A stretch of 64,000 bases of DNA from Sepiola atlantica (taxonomy: Eukaryota; Mollusca; Cephalopoda; Sepiida; Sepiolidae): positions 30,027,269 through 30,091,268 of the forward strand of contig OY744525.1 of NCBI GenBank assembly GCA_963556195.1. The letters run 5' to 3'. The notes beneath the pieces were generated by a model. It ran no database searches. It saw nothing but the letters and a program-made list of their open reading frames with translations, and was not told the DNA's origin. Positions within the stretch are counted from its first letter, which is position 1; every line of letters begins with the position of its first letter. Positions 1-10,445 of this stretch are shown here, piece after piece. The position numbers and the translations under genes were made by a program.

Positions 1-100
1 GAAATATTTTTCCATGCAAAGCGATTTCACATATGGCTTTCAGATAAAAATATGTGTGTTAAATGCATCTGTCTTTTCACATTTTCAAATCACATTTGAC
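1..100 (+). other. 3' flank of a family member lying left of the window
   Basis: The first bases carry the ATGCAAAGCGATTT element and following T-rich sequence also found about 215-300 bp after the poly(A) signals of genes A (near 6946), B (near 20732) and D (near 33741). In those copies the element always follows the secreted-protein gene, so a further copy probably ends just outside the left edge. This is inferred from shared non-coding sequence only. Confidence 0.5.
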
Positions 101-115
101 ATCATATTATAATGA

Positions 116-180
116 TGATGCTGCTGCTGCTGCTGCTGATGATGATGATGATAATAATAATAATAATAATAATAATAATT
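116..180. repeat. Trinucleotide microsatellite (ATG/CTG/ATA)
   Basis: Runs of ATG, CTG, ATG, then ATA/AAT triplets. Open frames across it read as poly-His/Gln/Tyr on the minus strand and are low-complexity artefacts. Confidence 0.9.
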
Positions 181-205
181 ATCGGAACAATCCCAAACAA
201 CCTGG

Positions 206-325
206 AAGAAAATACTGAATAAAATTGGAATCAAAGGGACTATCGAAACCATACAACGGACGGCAATGATCAAAACAGCTGCAATCCTAAAGAAAATCCT
301 CGAATACGGAAACCAACCCGCATAA
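206..325 (+). mobile_element. 3'-terminal fragment of a LINE ORF2
   Basis: The plus frame reads KKILNKIGIKGTIETIQ, then continues to LEYGNQPA and a stop at 323. It resembles the very C-terminal helix (IQ.TAxxxTAxxLxKxL pattern) of non-LTR retrotransposon ORF2 proteins. It is followed by about 330 bp of A-rich sequence, as expected of a LINE tail. Only about 40 codons remain, so the clade is uncertain. Confidence 0.4.
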
Positions 326-329
326 GCTA

Positions 330-660
330 CAAAGGTCAACCAGGCACAAGGAATTTACAACAGGGGGAAAACAAAATTACACGAAGAACACCCCACCACG
401 AACCAAGGAACATAAACTGCAAGAAACATCACTTCATAATCTCCCCCCCCCTCCATTAAATTACACCGGGTTCACCTATCACCACACGAAAATGAACAAA
501 GGAACAGAAATTACAAGAAACACCATAAGCTTCCCCTTCTTTCCCCAACCCACCGTCCAAAAAAGAATTAAAACAAAACAAAAATTTGAATTGAAAAATT
601 TAAAAATTAAAAAAAAATGTAAAATTAAAAAAAATAGTAAAAATTAATTAAAAAAAGATC
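330..660. other. A-rich sequence without genes
   Basis: Probably the 3' untranslated part and A-rich tail of the preceding LINE fragment; from about 550 it is almost only A, T and AAATT words. No gene seen. Confidence 0.5.
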
Positions 661-663
661 TTT

Positions 664-975
664 TCAAAAAATAGTGCCGGCGTAGGCTGACACCAGACAA
701 CCTATTTTAAGAGGGTCGAAAAGGATGAGCAGACTGAGGACGGATATCACAAACCAAACCTCCACTGGAAATTGCGGAGATGCTAGGACCTTTGGAGGCT
801 TATTGCCACTCAAATCCAAGAGAAGACCAATGGTCCTTGCCAGAGATAAATCAATGGTAAGAGTCTTTTGCGATACGGCATCGTTACCGAAAAGAGGTGA
901 AGAATACTGTAAATCTGGAGAAGCTTGCTGTAACTCAGACTCCAGGTAATACCACTGGTTGTTGTCGGTGAGCAA
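664..975 (-). other. Unrecognised 103-codon ORF, probably repeat-derived
   Basis: An open frame starting MLTDNNQWYYLESELQ and ending SAYAGTIF, with Leu/Pro-rich middle (LLLDLSGNKPPKVLASP) and a hydrophobic stretch near residues 75-90 (VWFVISVLSLLILF). A shorter plus-strand frame (725-949) overlaps it. The segment is more GC-rich than its surroundings and flanked by ATT repeats, typical of a dispersed repeat. No domain recognised; I do not claim it is expressed. Confidence 0.2.
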
Positions 976-1908
976 TCACTGACGATGAGTGTGTGAGAAC
1001 ACGTAGTGAGTACAAATAATAATAATAATAATAGTAATTATTATACTTATTATTATTCTTATTTATATTTATTTTTTTATTTTTTTATCGTTAAATGTTA
1101 GATTCTAATTTCTATTATGTACGTTCGTTTACTTATTTGTAATTATCAATTAATTATTTCCCTCTATCTATCTGATATTAGTTGTAGAACTTAAGGGTGT
1201 ATCGACGTCATAACTCTACAGACCTATCCCAAATAGTGAGATTAAAAGGTTTCAATATCCCAGCTAGTCGATTATAATCTCCCTTGGATCAAATCCGTTC
1301 ACACTGCCTCAATAAGCTCATAACACATATTTCTTTTATGTCGCCTATACAGTAATATAATATATTATTTTATGTGAAAAACTTTCCTTTCTACATGAAT
1401 TACCCCTATATTATTACATTAATGCTGATCTTAATAATGTACTTTAGTTTCAGCAAATGATTATATCCATTTTACATCTCAATATATTCGCGTCTTCCAT
1501 TGTCAGACTTTTGTCATGTATCTGCCTTTAGAACACCGCTTTATAGTGATGTTTTTAATAGACGATATTAAGAGCGACCCTTTTGAAGTTTTACCTAAGA
1601 GTATTTCTACTTCGTTTTGGGGACACTGTGGAAATTTTGAGGTGATATCGTTTTTTCTTTCCGACGACTTTTTAAGTGAACATCTTCGGTATAGATTTGA
1701 GCTTTTCTGAACTTTTCTTTTCAAATATGTTAACAGTGCATCGCGGTTAAAAGACGTTGATCATACATTTTCACTATGTCTTTCTTACTTTGTCCTGAGG
1801 TTTTGCTGCTACTTATACATGTGTTATTGCATGTGTGGCGGTGCACTAGCATCTGCGCATGTCCGTACACGTTTTCTTCTGGTTTTCTTTCTTGTGTGTT
1901 CATATAAA
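976..1908. other. Gene-free AT-rich stretch
   Basis: ATT repeats at about 1015-1070, then unique AT-rich sequence. Two overlapping ORFs of 64-73 codons on opposite strands at 1503-1724 show no signal peptide, domain or similarity and look random. Confidence 0.5.
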
Positions 1909-1930
1909 TATACACACACACACACACACC

Positions 1931-2019
<89 letters not shown>
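1909..2019. repeat. (CA)n-(TA)n microsatellite
   Basis: About 30 bp of CA followed by about 70 bp of TA with one CATA interruption. ORFs over it are read-throughs of dinucleotide repeat. Confidence 0.95.
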
Positions 2020-2021
<2 letters not shown>

Positions 2022-2324
2022 AACAATTGTTTCTGCCTATTCAGAAAACGTATATTTTATGCAAAAACAAAATATAAAATGTTTACGAAAACGATTCATC
2101 TGTGTATATGCCATTAGTCACAGTCAAGCTACAGAAAGATCCAAAATACAACTGTCAACATTCATCATTTATTCATTTAACTTATCTTTCCTTTTTTCCG
2201 TTCTTTTTGTCAGACAAAATTAATAATATAGCCTTATTCACTTTTAAGTAAATTTCAAAACAAATACATAATGACAACCGAATGTTTTAGATTCAAAGTG
2301 TTAATAATTAGTTGAAGATATTTC

Positions 2325-2328
<4 letters not shown>

Positions 2329-2380
<52 letters not shown>
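2329..2380. repeat. (TA)n microsatellite
   Basis: About 26 TA units directly abutting the hairpin that follows. Confidence 0.95.
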
Positions 2381-2386
<6 letters not shown>

Positions 2387-2520
2387 TAAACATAGTTGGA
2401 GTATAAACATAATTGGAGTATACGACAATTGTTTCAGAACCTTGTTGGCTCCTCCCTGAGGAGGAGCCAACAAGGTTCTGAAACAATTGTCGGATACTCC
2501 AACTATGTTTATTTTAATAT
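2378..2520. repeat. Near-perfect palindrome (foldback hairpin)
   Basis: The right arm 2460-2520 is the reverse complement of 2378-2455, around a 4-nt loop at 2456-2459 (CTGA). The left arm carries one extra copy of a roughly 20-nt word (AACATAATTGGAGTAT); otherwise I see about one mismatch in 61 bp. It sits directly in (TA)n DNA. The arms contain GAGGAGCCAACAAGGTTCTG and its complement. Transcription either way would give a long, almost continuous RNA hairpin. Confidence 0.9.
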
Positions 2521-2595
2521 AAAAGCTCTAATATATATTGCGCACTTTTGAAAAATAAAGTTTTTGTTCATTTAGTTAATATTTTAACTTAATTA

Positions 2596-2597
<2 letters not shown>

Positions 2598-2642
<45 letters not shown>

Positions 2643-2707
2643 AATAAAGTAAAAATATAAAATAAAAAAGAAAAGAAGTAAAGTATAGACCATCCAAAAA
2701 AAAGGAC

Positions 2708-2766
<59 letters not shown>
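2598..2766. repeat. (TA)n microsatellites
   Basis: TA tracts at about 2600-2639 and 2711-2763, the second with a TTATAT interruption. Confidence 0.9.
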
Positions 2767-2769
<3 letters not shown>

Positions 2770-3150
2770 TCTATTCTTAACTTCTTTTCTTCTTTATTTT
2801 ATATATTTCCTCATTCAAAAATTATAGTTGTGTTTATTATATATTAATGTGTTTTAGATGTATCTGTTTTGAAATTTTACCTACAAGTGAAAAAGTTTAA
2901 AGTATGAATTTATCTTTCATCCCAAAAAAGAAAAAGAAATAAAAAAGGTTCATACAAATTGAATAGAATAAAATGGTTCTACATATTTGTGTTCCTTATT
3001 TGGATTGCTTGTGGCGGACGAAATATAACCTGATAAACCCTTGTAGTAAACATGTTGATGTTCTGTTTGATCCCCAAAACATCATTTTCAGAATTGTCAG
3101 AAATCATTTTTTAAATTAAAGTGTTTTAAATTAATTATAAAATAGTTAAA

Positions 3151-3189
<39 letters not shown>

Positions 3190-4008
3190 CCTGTGTGTGT
3201 TACTGTAAAGGCTGAGCCGTACCTATTACAGGTATATGGTTTTTCACTTTACTTCAGTGCAAGTTTTCAGAGCTTAAGCGGTCCATTCTTATGTCTTACA
3301 CTTGATATGTATATGAGATACATATATATTCGAGACTGTTATCAAGGTTCTCTTAAACGTTGAGTTTGGAAAGAAATTAGGAGCATTCATTATGCTCTTT
3401 ACAATTGACTAGTTAACTATTTTATAGTATATCTTCCTCAACCTCTTTTCATCTTCGCAAATTCAAATACAATAATTAATCTAGCTTATTGATGTTACTA
3501 GAGACAACGTTACTTGGGTAATTCATCATTGTAACCAGTGTGTAGTCCTACCGATAGGATCTTATTTGGCTCCACATACTGGGCTGACAGAACATAATTA
3601 ATTCCTGGATAAAAAAGATCAGCGTTAATTCCCCTTATTAAATAAAATGGGTGAATTAAATCACTGAAAAACAACGCCTACCTACTAAACCTGATCAAGA
3701 ATATACCAACTTGGTGGGTCTTTGTTTTGAAGTTTTTACTTTTAGTAAGGCATACACGGACACATAGAGACAAGCCGCGATGAAGGGATTTTATTTGTGC
3801 TGTGAATACTGTGTTATTTTGAATATTTTGTCAGGTTCACTTGTGATAGAGGAATCCTCATGCAAGGTTGTCATGACAAACCCTCTACGGAAATACCTTA
3901 TAGACTCGACGATGGTGTCTAATAGGCATTCACATATGTGTGTCTGCCAATGTCTGTTCTAAATTAAATCAATAAATTACTCGATTGTAAGATTTGCTAA
4001 TATACAAA

Positions 4009-4058
<50 letters not shown>

Positions 4059-4330
4059 TATAGTTTTAGTAGATGAACTAGAGTTTCATTGATACTGGCA
4101 GGTAATTGGGGAAACTCTTCGCTAAAACCTATGCTCTAGATCGTATCGTCAGTCATTTTGTCTTGGCCTGTCTTTGAAACGAGTTTTGTAGAATGAGCGT
4201 GTGCTGTTGTTGTCGAACAAGAGAACAGCATGACCATTTGTTTTATGTATACTAAACCATAGGGAGATTAGACAATTGAGAACGTTTATATTTTCGACAG
4301 TACCGTTAGTCTTGCCTCAACATATCTGTA
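2767..4330. other. Gene-free AT-rich stretch with short TA tracts
   Basis: TA tracts at about 3152-3186 and 4014-4054. A 60-codon ORF at 3780-3962 begins MKGFYLCCEYCVILNIL and contains five Cys, but it has no homologous copy among the repeats here and no clear promoter or poly(A) context, so I do not call it a gene. Confidence 0.4.
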
Positions 4331-4334
4331 CGAT

Positions 4335-4960
4335 GTCGCCAAACGTTTTGCAAAGCACTTTGAATGGTTTTAGGAGTTAAGAAAGAAACCAAGCAAGGTA
4401 CTGAACACATACGACTTCTATACTAACTATTATCAATGGAGCATGGACGATTTCGTAAAACGTTTTGCGAAGCACTTTGATTTGTGTTGGGAGTTTAGGA
4501 AGACACCAACCAAGGTACTGAACACATACAACTTCTTATACTAACTATTATTAATGGAGCAGGTACGTGTTCGGCAACCCTTTTGTGAAGCACTTTGAAA
4601 GTTATTTGGAGTTTAGGAAGACAACAACCAAGGCACTGAAGACTTCTATACTAACTATTATTAATGAAGCAGGTACGTTTTAACCAAACGTTTTGCGAAG
4701 CACTTTAAATGATTTGAGGCGTTTAGGAGGACAACAACCAAGTTAATAAACACATAAAACTTCCATACTAACTATTATTAATGGAACCGGTTCGTTTTCG
4801 CCAAACCTTTTTGTGAAGCACTGTAAATGGATTATGGAGTTTAGGAAGAGAACAACTAAGGTAATAGACACATAACACTTCTATATAAACTATTATTAAT
4901 GGAGGAAATACGATTTCGCCAACCCTTTTGCGAAGCACTTTGAATGGTTTACGAGGCGTA
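4335..4960. repeat. Tandem array, six units of about 117 bp
   Basis: The words CCAAACGTTTTGCGAAGCAC and CTAACTATTATTAATGGAG recur at about 4335, 4452, 4572, 4681, 4798 and 4914, giving spacings of about 110-120 bp. The last unit runs without a break into the conserved upstream region of gene A. A single homologous unit is present at 18345-18400 upstream of gene B, so the array expanded within the duplicated block of gene A. Confidence 0.85.
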
Positions 4961-5660
4961 AAAGAGATTGCCGCTCATTCTTGATGTACAATTTAAATAG
5001 AATGTTTGCGATACCTGTCCCATACCTTCCCAAACCCACTTGGAACATATTAATTATAATATACGCGTTTCTGTACTTAATACTATACATATATTTGCGA
5101 AGTATGTACGGTTTTGTAATCGATTTCAATCACCACCAATAGGTTATTATATATAACGCACATAATCTTATATATATAATTATATTTCCTCTTTATATTT
5201 TCTTTATAATAAAAGCTAATCATTCGCGTACGAAATCATATAGGCCACAAACGAAGGTATGTAAGTAGGTGGTATTTTCTACTTAAACGTTATCTAACTT
5301 GACCTATATAATTATATATTATACACTTATCTTGTTAAGAAGCATTTATATTAATTATGTTTAATTATATATGTTCGCCAACAAAGAAGGTATTGTATGT
5401 TGACCTTCGAGTTGTTCTATTGCATTAAAAACGCATATAATGTGACTCATAGCTTTGGTCTTCAACGAAGATAGATTGAACAGTAGTGTTTATTGTCTCC
5501 CAAATACTTAACGATGTTTAATATTTTAAATCACATTTTGGCTCTCAATTTTAAAACCTAATGAAACGAGAAAATAATAACACGTGGTATAAAAGAGATT
5601 ATTATTGTTATTAATTTAAAGTAGGCCTGTAATATATATTTTTATAACTATTAATTATAT
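4910..5660 (+). repeat. Duplicated 5' flank of gene A
   Basis: This block matches 18345-18950 upstream of gene B: both have the GCGAAG..CTG/TGAATGGTTTA start, the run GTTTGCGATACCTGTCC versus TTTTACGATAACTGTCC, a GCATTAAAAACG word and the ATTATTATTAATTTAAA word before the promoter. The duplication therefore covers at least 0.7 kb of upstream DNA as well as the gene. Confidence 0.7.
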
Positions 5661-5713
5661 CAGAGGCTGCTTACATTTTAAAGCCTTTGGGTCGGTACTT
5701 TGTTATACTTTAT

Positions 5714-5721
5714 TATAAAAG
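5714..5721 (+). promoter_or_regulatory. TATA box of gene A
   Basis: TATAAAAG, 152 nt before the start codon. The following GACACCAGTGTTGA matches GAATCCAGTGTTGA at the same place in gene B, and all six copies keep a TATA word here. Confidence 0.7.
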
Positions 5722-5873
5722 ACACCAGTGTTGAAAGATTAACAGGCAAACTGAACAGATAACTGTTTACACGTAAACACACTTTCACAATTCTTCTAGT
5801 TTCGTCACGAACAATAGGCCTTTTTGTTTGCAAATACATTGCTATCGAAATTTGTCCGACACCAGTAACAGGA

Positions 5874-6140
5874 ATGACGAACAAAACCTATATGTTCGTT
5901 TTAACTTTTCTTCTTTTAGATGTCACGATATTATTCTGCGATGCGAACAAAGAATTCAGAAGAAGCGTACGCATATGCCGACCTAATCGTCCAATAAGGA
6001 TAATACCGAGATGTCCGATCTGCCCAATCATCATACGCGATAGAGACACTCACGCAGTTATTACGCAGGACGAACCCAACAAAAACCGGGACATGCACGT
6101 GCGAAAATCATATGATGAAATAGCTAATTCTGATTTCTGA
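5874..6140 (+). CDS. Small secreted Arg/Pro/Cys-containing protein (family copy A)
   Basis: An intronless 88-residue ORF. Residues 1-24 (MTNKTYMFVLTFLLL...FCDA) form a hydrophobic signal peptide, so export is likely. Residues 26-57 are basic and Pro-rich (RRSVRICRPNRPIRIIPRC) with Cys at 35, 47 and 50; the rest is polar. The start is supported by alignment of GAATGACGAACAAA with copies D and E and by the TATA box 150 nt upstream. The frame after the TGA at 6138 still resembles copy B (MK.SHL.N.RN), but with further stops, so the protein appears shortened relative to the ancestor. A TATA box and an AATAAA 543 nt downstream complete a plausible transcription unit. The family is unknown to me. 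A cationic Pro/Arg-rich secreted peptide suggests a host-defence role, but that is inference; it could equally be a decaying pseudogene. Confidence 0.55.
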   Translation: MTNKTYMFVLTFLLLDVTILFCDANKEFRRSVRICRPNRPIRIIPRCPICPIIIRDRDTHAVITQDEPNKNRDMHVRKSYDEIANSDF

Positions 6141-6682
6141 AGGGACACATTCGTTACTCCATGAGTTGACCAAGCCGGAATGAAGGAATCTCATTTAAAG
6201 AATATGAGAAATGTCGGATAGCATATCGATTATGGCGAAAAAGGTTCAGAAGACGATAGACTACTTCTTGATGGAAATATATAGCAAAAATACAGAATAT
6301 AAAATAAAGCAACCACTGGTTATCAAAGAATAAATAAATCAATGATTTTGCGCCGAAACTGACGAACTTTACACCTTTCATAGCATAATGATTGGAGTAG
6401 AATTAAAGATAGTTTACGGAAACGTGTTTGAAAATAACCAACACTCATCTACATGACAATGGAAATTATAGCAAAAATTCAACACATTTTGAAGTAAGGT
6501 GTTGTCAATACAAATTGAAATTCTTGTAATGTAAGCTTAATGAACTACAGAGTAAGACGAAAGTAGTCAACTATTTTTTTTAGTTTAAAAAATGTCTTGA
6601 TTGACCTTAACGAAGAATGTCTAAAAAGATGAATTCAATTTGTTTTTTCCATTTCTATTCTTTTTCTGTTATTTTATACGTG

Positions 6683-6688
6683 AATAAA
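6683..6688 (+). terminator. Poly(A) signal of gene A
   Basis: AATAAA inside TACGTGAATAAAGTCTATTT, a context repeated after genes B, D, F and (minus strand) E. Confidence 0.75.
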
Positions 6689-6750
6689 GTCTATTTCAAA
6701 TAGACCTTTTCTCAAGTTTTTTTTCTTGTACACTAAATTACATATCCCCT

Positions 6751-7590
6751 CAAATGCTGGATATCCTGAACGAAGTAAGGGAATGAAGATTAGATGACAC
6801 ATTCCAGAATGGGTCGCACTAGAGATATGTATAGCAGTAGTACACAACCTTTTAATGAACTCTTTACATCATGGGTTTCTTCTCGGCTATTGTCTTTTAA
6901 AACCAATGTTTGTATTGTGATTGATGAAAAATGAATATGCTTTTGCATGCAAAGCGATTTCCCTTTAAAGATTTCCGATCAGGAAAACTTTTATTTAATA
7001 CATCTCTTCATCCAATTGTGCATTTTATTATTGATACCTTTTCATTTTCTAAGACTTTCCATGTTTTCATAACATTTATCTTATTGATACTTTTTTAGTT
7101 TCTAAGACTTTCTATGTTTTTAATTGCGACTTTTTCATTTTTATGTAATGGGTAACAGCCGCGTACTGCGTCTCTTACTGTTTCTGTAATTTATTAATTA
7201 TCTGCCAGAGAACATTTTCCAGAAGGATCTTCCTTTCGTCCATGCCCTAAAGATTATTACTCCCATAAATGACTTGGACGTCTAGAAATTGTAAAAACCT
7301 ATGTGTATTTTCTTTTAATATCAACAAATGCACTTATTTTCCAGTAGGTTCTCCACCCAACATGCAACTTGATTTCGACCTTGGCCGGTGATTTATGACG
7401 ATACGACGCAGTCCAAGAATTTTCTCCCACTGTCAAATGCATTCAAGCCCTTTTTTCTAATCTACCGTTCATTTGCCACCGTGAGAGCCAAACATCTTCC
7501 TACTGCTATACATATCTCTGGTGCGACCCATTCTAAAATATGCCATCCAATCTTCATTCCCCTACTTCGTTCAGCATATCCAGCATTTGG
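6751..7590. repeat. Inverted repeat with about 90-bp arms
   Basis: Left arm 6751-6841 (CAAATGCTGGATATCCTGAA through ATAGCAGTAG) is the reverse complement of 7499-7590 with only a handful of differences. The spacer of about 650 bp contains the conserved downstream element of gene A. Open frames over the right arm (7388-7648, 7462-7644) are on both strands and I do not recognise them. Confidence 0.85.
6944..7160 (+). repeat. Conserved element downstream of gene A
   Basis: TTTGCATGCAAAGCGATTTCC, then T-rich words (TTTTATTATTGATACCTTTTC) matching 1-100, 20730-20870 and 33741-33880. It begins about 260 bp after the poly(A) signal and holds an octamer-like ATGCAAAG within the palindrome TTTGCATGCAAA. 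Confidence 0.6.
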
Positions 7591-7928
7591 AGAAGGTTTA
7601 GAGAGTTGCGACGCGGATGGTCCGTCGACTTTACGCAAAGTCATATAAACAACGATTAGAAACCCACAACCTGTATTTGTTGGAGATTAGCGTGTTGCGT
7701 AGAGACACCACCCCTACCTTTAATATCATATATGGTCATTAGAAGTTTTGCATGAAACAATTTTTGCTGAATCGTTTGAATGTGTCTCTATTTTGTTTCT
7801 GGTTGCTACACTGTTGAATCGGCAGTCAGGGGCTGTGGTCAGTTTACATACGATCCGAAAGGTCGCTCGATAAAACATGGCCTTTGATCTTTAGAAAATT
7901 ACTCTTAACTTGAGTTGCTTTGGCACGG

Positions 7929-7990
<62 letters not shown>

Positions 7991-8594
7991 TTAGTAAACT
8001 TTATTTTTAAGCATCTTTAAATATTTCAAACTTAAAGAAAAAGGCAAAATGCCTTCAAATAACCACTTGTTGGATAAATATATCTTTTTTAAAATCAAAA
8101 TATTTTTTTATCTTGACATTATTTCGAATGATTTACAAAAAACTCAAGATAAAAAAAAATCTAACACGTGTTTATCAAAGCATTGTTCTTCTTTCCTTCC
8201 GTGTGCGTGTGTGTGTACCTGTATTAGAACTAGATACACTCAACGATGGCGGATATATGTTACACGCCTCTCTATTGCTGTATGATTACGTTATTGGTGA
8301 GTGCTCGAATGAGCTACAACACCCGTTACTCCCCGTAAAACATACAGGGCAAAAACTCGTCTTTCCTCACTCACAGCGGATAACTTTTTTTTCTGCTTGC
8401 AACCCGACTGCAGCATGGTCGTCCTTAAGTTAAATGTGAGCAAACACTTGTGTAGATGTTTTCTTGGATAGTCAATTTATCTTAATAAATATTTCTTTAT
8501 TATATTCACTGTTTCTGTGTGAAGGCGAATATCGACCAACTGACGATCTCTTTAACCCTAAAGTGATCCCCGTGCGTCTATAATTAGTGACTCT

Positions 8595-8600
<6 letters not shown>
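7591..8600. other. Gene-free stretch with (CA)n(TA)n at 7929-7986
   Basis: No recognisable gene. Overlapping ORFs at 8049-8433 are in two frames of the same strand without signal peptide, domain or conserved context. Confidence 0.5.

Positions 8601-8690
<90 letters not shown>
8601..8690. repeat. (TA)n-(GA)n microsatellite
   Basis: About 58 bp of TA followed by about 28 bp of GA. Confidence 0.95.
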
Positions 8691-8699
8691 AAGAAAAAA

Positions 8700-8880
8700 A
8701 GAGTGATAAATATGAAACGATTGTCTAAATTTATTTCAAATTTCAATTGTTCAATGCAAGGTGTATTCAGTAATAAACTAGTGTTTATTATTCTTTCCTT
8801 AAGCCAAGGCTTTTCAAAGATCGAGATCTTATCATCAGAGGAGAAATACAGATAGAAAAGGTGGCTTTCGAAAAAACCAA
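8700..8880 (-). repeat. Half of a foldback repeat related to 39893-40076
   Basis: TTCAATTGTTCAATGCAAGG, CCTTAAGCCAA and TCTTATCATCAGAGGA match the reverse complement of the foldback element at 39.9 kb in the same order. Here only one terminal arm is obvious. Both copies follow (TA)n/(GA)n DNA. Confidence 0.7.
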
Positions 8881-9465
8881 AGTTCAAATATTTGAAAAAT
8901 ATATAGAAAAATATTATTTAAAAAATGCAGTGAAAGAGAAGTTCCGTAAAAAAGATATGTGGTTATTTGTTTTTAAAAATAAAGTATTCATCTTAAAATA
9001 AAAAAAAAATTTTTAAATTATTTTTAAAAACAAATAATTTTCGTTGTGCAAGGTTTTCTGAAAATTTTCTAAAAAAAATATTCTCATTATTATTGCCATT
9101 CCGCCAACGCTTCAAATGTCTGACTTTTTAAAATATCCTTCCACGCAACCACGTGACACACATCCATATCAACACTTTTCGTCCTAACATCTTGACGGAT
9201 TTTCAACTTGGCTGCGATGAGTATGTCTAAACCAAGAGGAAAAAAAAGAAAAAAAAGAATAAATATTCTTCTGAAGATGGTATATATTACCGAAAGTACT
9301 CAAGTTTATAGAAAAAAAAATGTTGTTTCTTTTAAGATAAATAAATAATAGAAAAACACCTGACAAAAATAACTCCATGCATTTAGCTTGAAGATCCCCC
9401 CCCCCGGGGATGAAACGCGGGGGCGTCTGTGTAGCCTAATGTCCATATATATTTTCATTGCTTAC

Positions 9466-9537
<72 letters not shown>

Positions 9538-9797
9538 TAATATGATACTTCAAAGATATAAATAATATCTTTAACCAGTAGAGTATCAATATAAACACAA
9601 GACTCAATGTAGTGTATAGAGTAATACTATTAATGGATTGAATGAAACAATAAAATAGGAAATTAATCAGATATCATTCAAGTTTAAAAACAAGGAGTGA
9701 TACTGCCTCCTTAACTGATGAGTTTCCAAAGAAAATATTCTCCCTAAGGGACCATTACCGCAATGACATTACTGCAGGTAACACAAATTAAGCTTTG
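8881..9797. other. Gene-free AT-rich stretch
   Basis: Unique AT-rich sequence, a short C/G run at 9400-9424, and a (TA)n(GA)n tract at about 9466-9537. No gene seen. Confidence 0.5.
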
Positions 9798-9998
9798 GAA
9801 ATATATAAAAAAATATATTAAACATCAAATGTATTGGTCGAAATCACACTGTGTTGTTAAACTTATACAGTTTATCCATATCAGAAAGTTTAAAAGAAAG
9901 TTTTAAAACTTTCTGACTTGGATAAACTGTATAAGTCTAAAAAAACAGTGTGTCTTTGGCCAATATAATTTGTGTTTTATATATTTTTATATATTTTT
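9798..9998. repeat. Foldback element with about 90-bp arms
   Basis: The left arm contains TTATACAGTTTATCCATATC followed by AGAAAGTTT; the right arm starts AAACTTTCTGACTTGGATAA and continues ACTGTATAAG. Arms pair around a loop at about 9894-9904, with outer matches CACTGTGTTG/AACAGTGTGT and ATATATAAAAAAATAT/ATATTTTTATATAT. It directly precedes the LINE fragment starting near 10010. Confidence 0.85.
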
Positions 9999-10009
9999 GC
10001 TAGCATTTA

Positions 10010-10445
10010 CGTCCGTGGTGATTTTAATGTTAACAATGTTGAATGGCTAGTCCACTCAAACAAGACTGATGATGAAGGAAGATTTTCTCACGATTTTTCC
10101 TCAGCTTAGGACTCAACACAGATTGTTCACATACCTACTCACGTACCTGATGCTGACGGACATTTTGCAAGTTCTCTTGATCTTTTTCTGACAACTTGTC
10201 CTGAACCGTGCTCATCCACTGCCCTGCTTCAGCTAGTATCTCCAATCACTCAGTTGTCTAAATGAAGATATAAACCAATTGCAACAAGACCTCTTAAGTC
10301 CCTCTCCACCGCACCGTGCATCGAGTATCTATTGCTGACTGGGACAGCCTCAGATCTTACTTATCAGAAATTCAAGCTTATTCCATGTTTGAAAAGAATA
10401 TGTACAGCATCGTATCTTATATAACTCATTGATAAACCATTGGTA
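10010..10445 (+). mobile_element. LINE fragment, endonuclease domain (CR1/Jockey-group)
   Basis: The plus strand reads RGDFNVNNVEWLVHSN near 10010-10065, matching the GDFN motif of APE-type endonucleases; ADGHFASSLDLFL follows near 10153-10191, a word shared with the copy at 17630. Several stops and frameshifts make it a pseudogene. Homology resumes at 11081, so it is the first piece of an interrupted element. Confidence 0.65.

Noticed and set aside
4335..4960. Regularly spaced repeats resembling a CRISPR array
   Set aside because: Units are diverged over their whole 117 bp without distinct unique spacers, and the window is eukaryotic.
5905..5922. Splice acceptor (ACTTTTCTTCTTTTAG) within the leader of gene A
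   Set aside because: The tract encodes the hydrophobic leader itself; E and F lack the AG and all copies align without a gap there.
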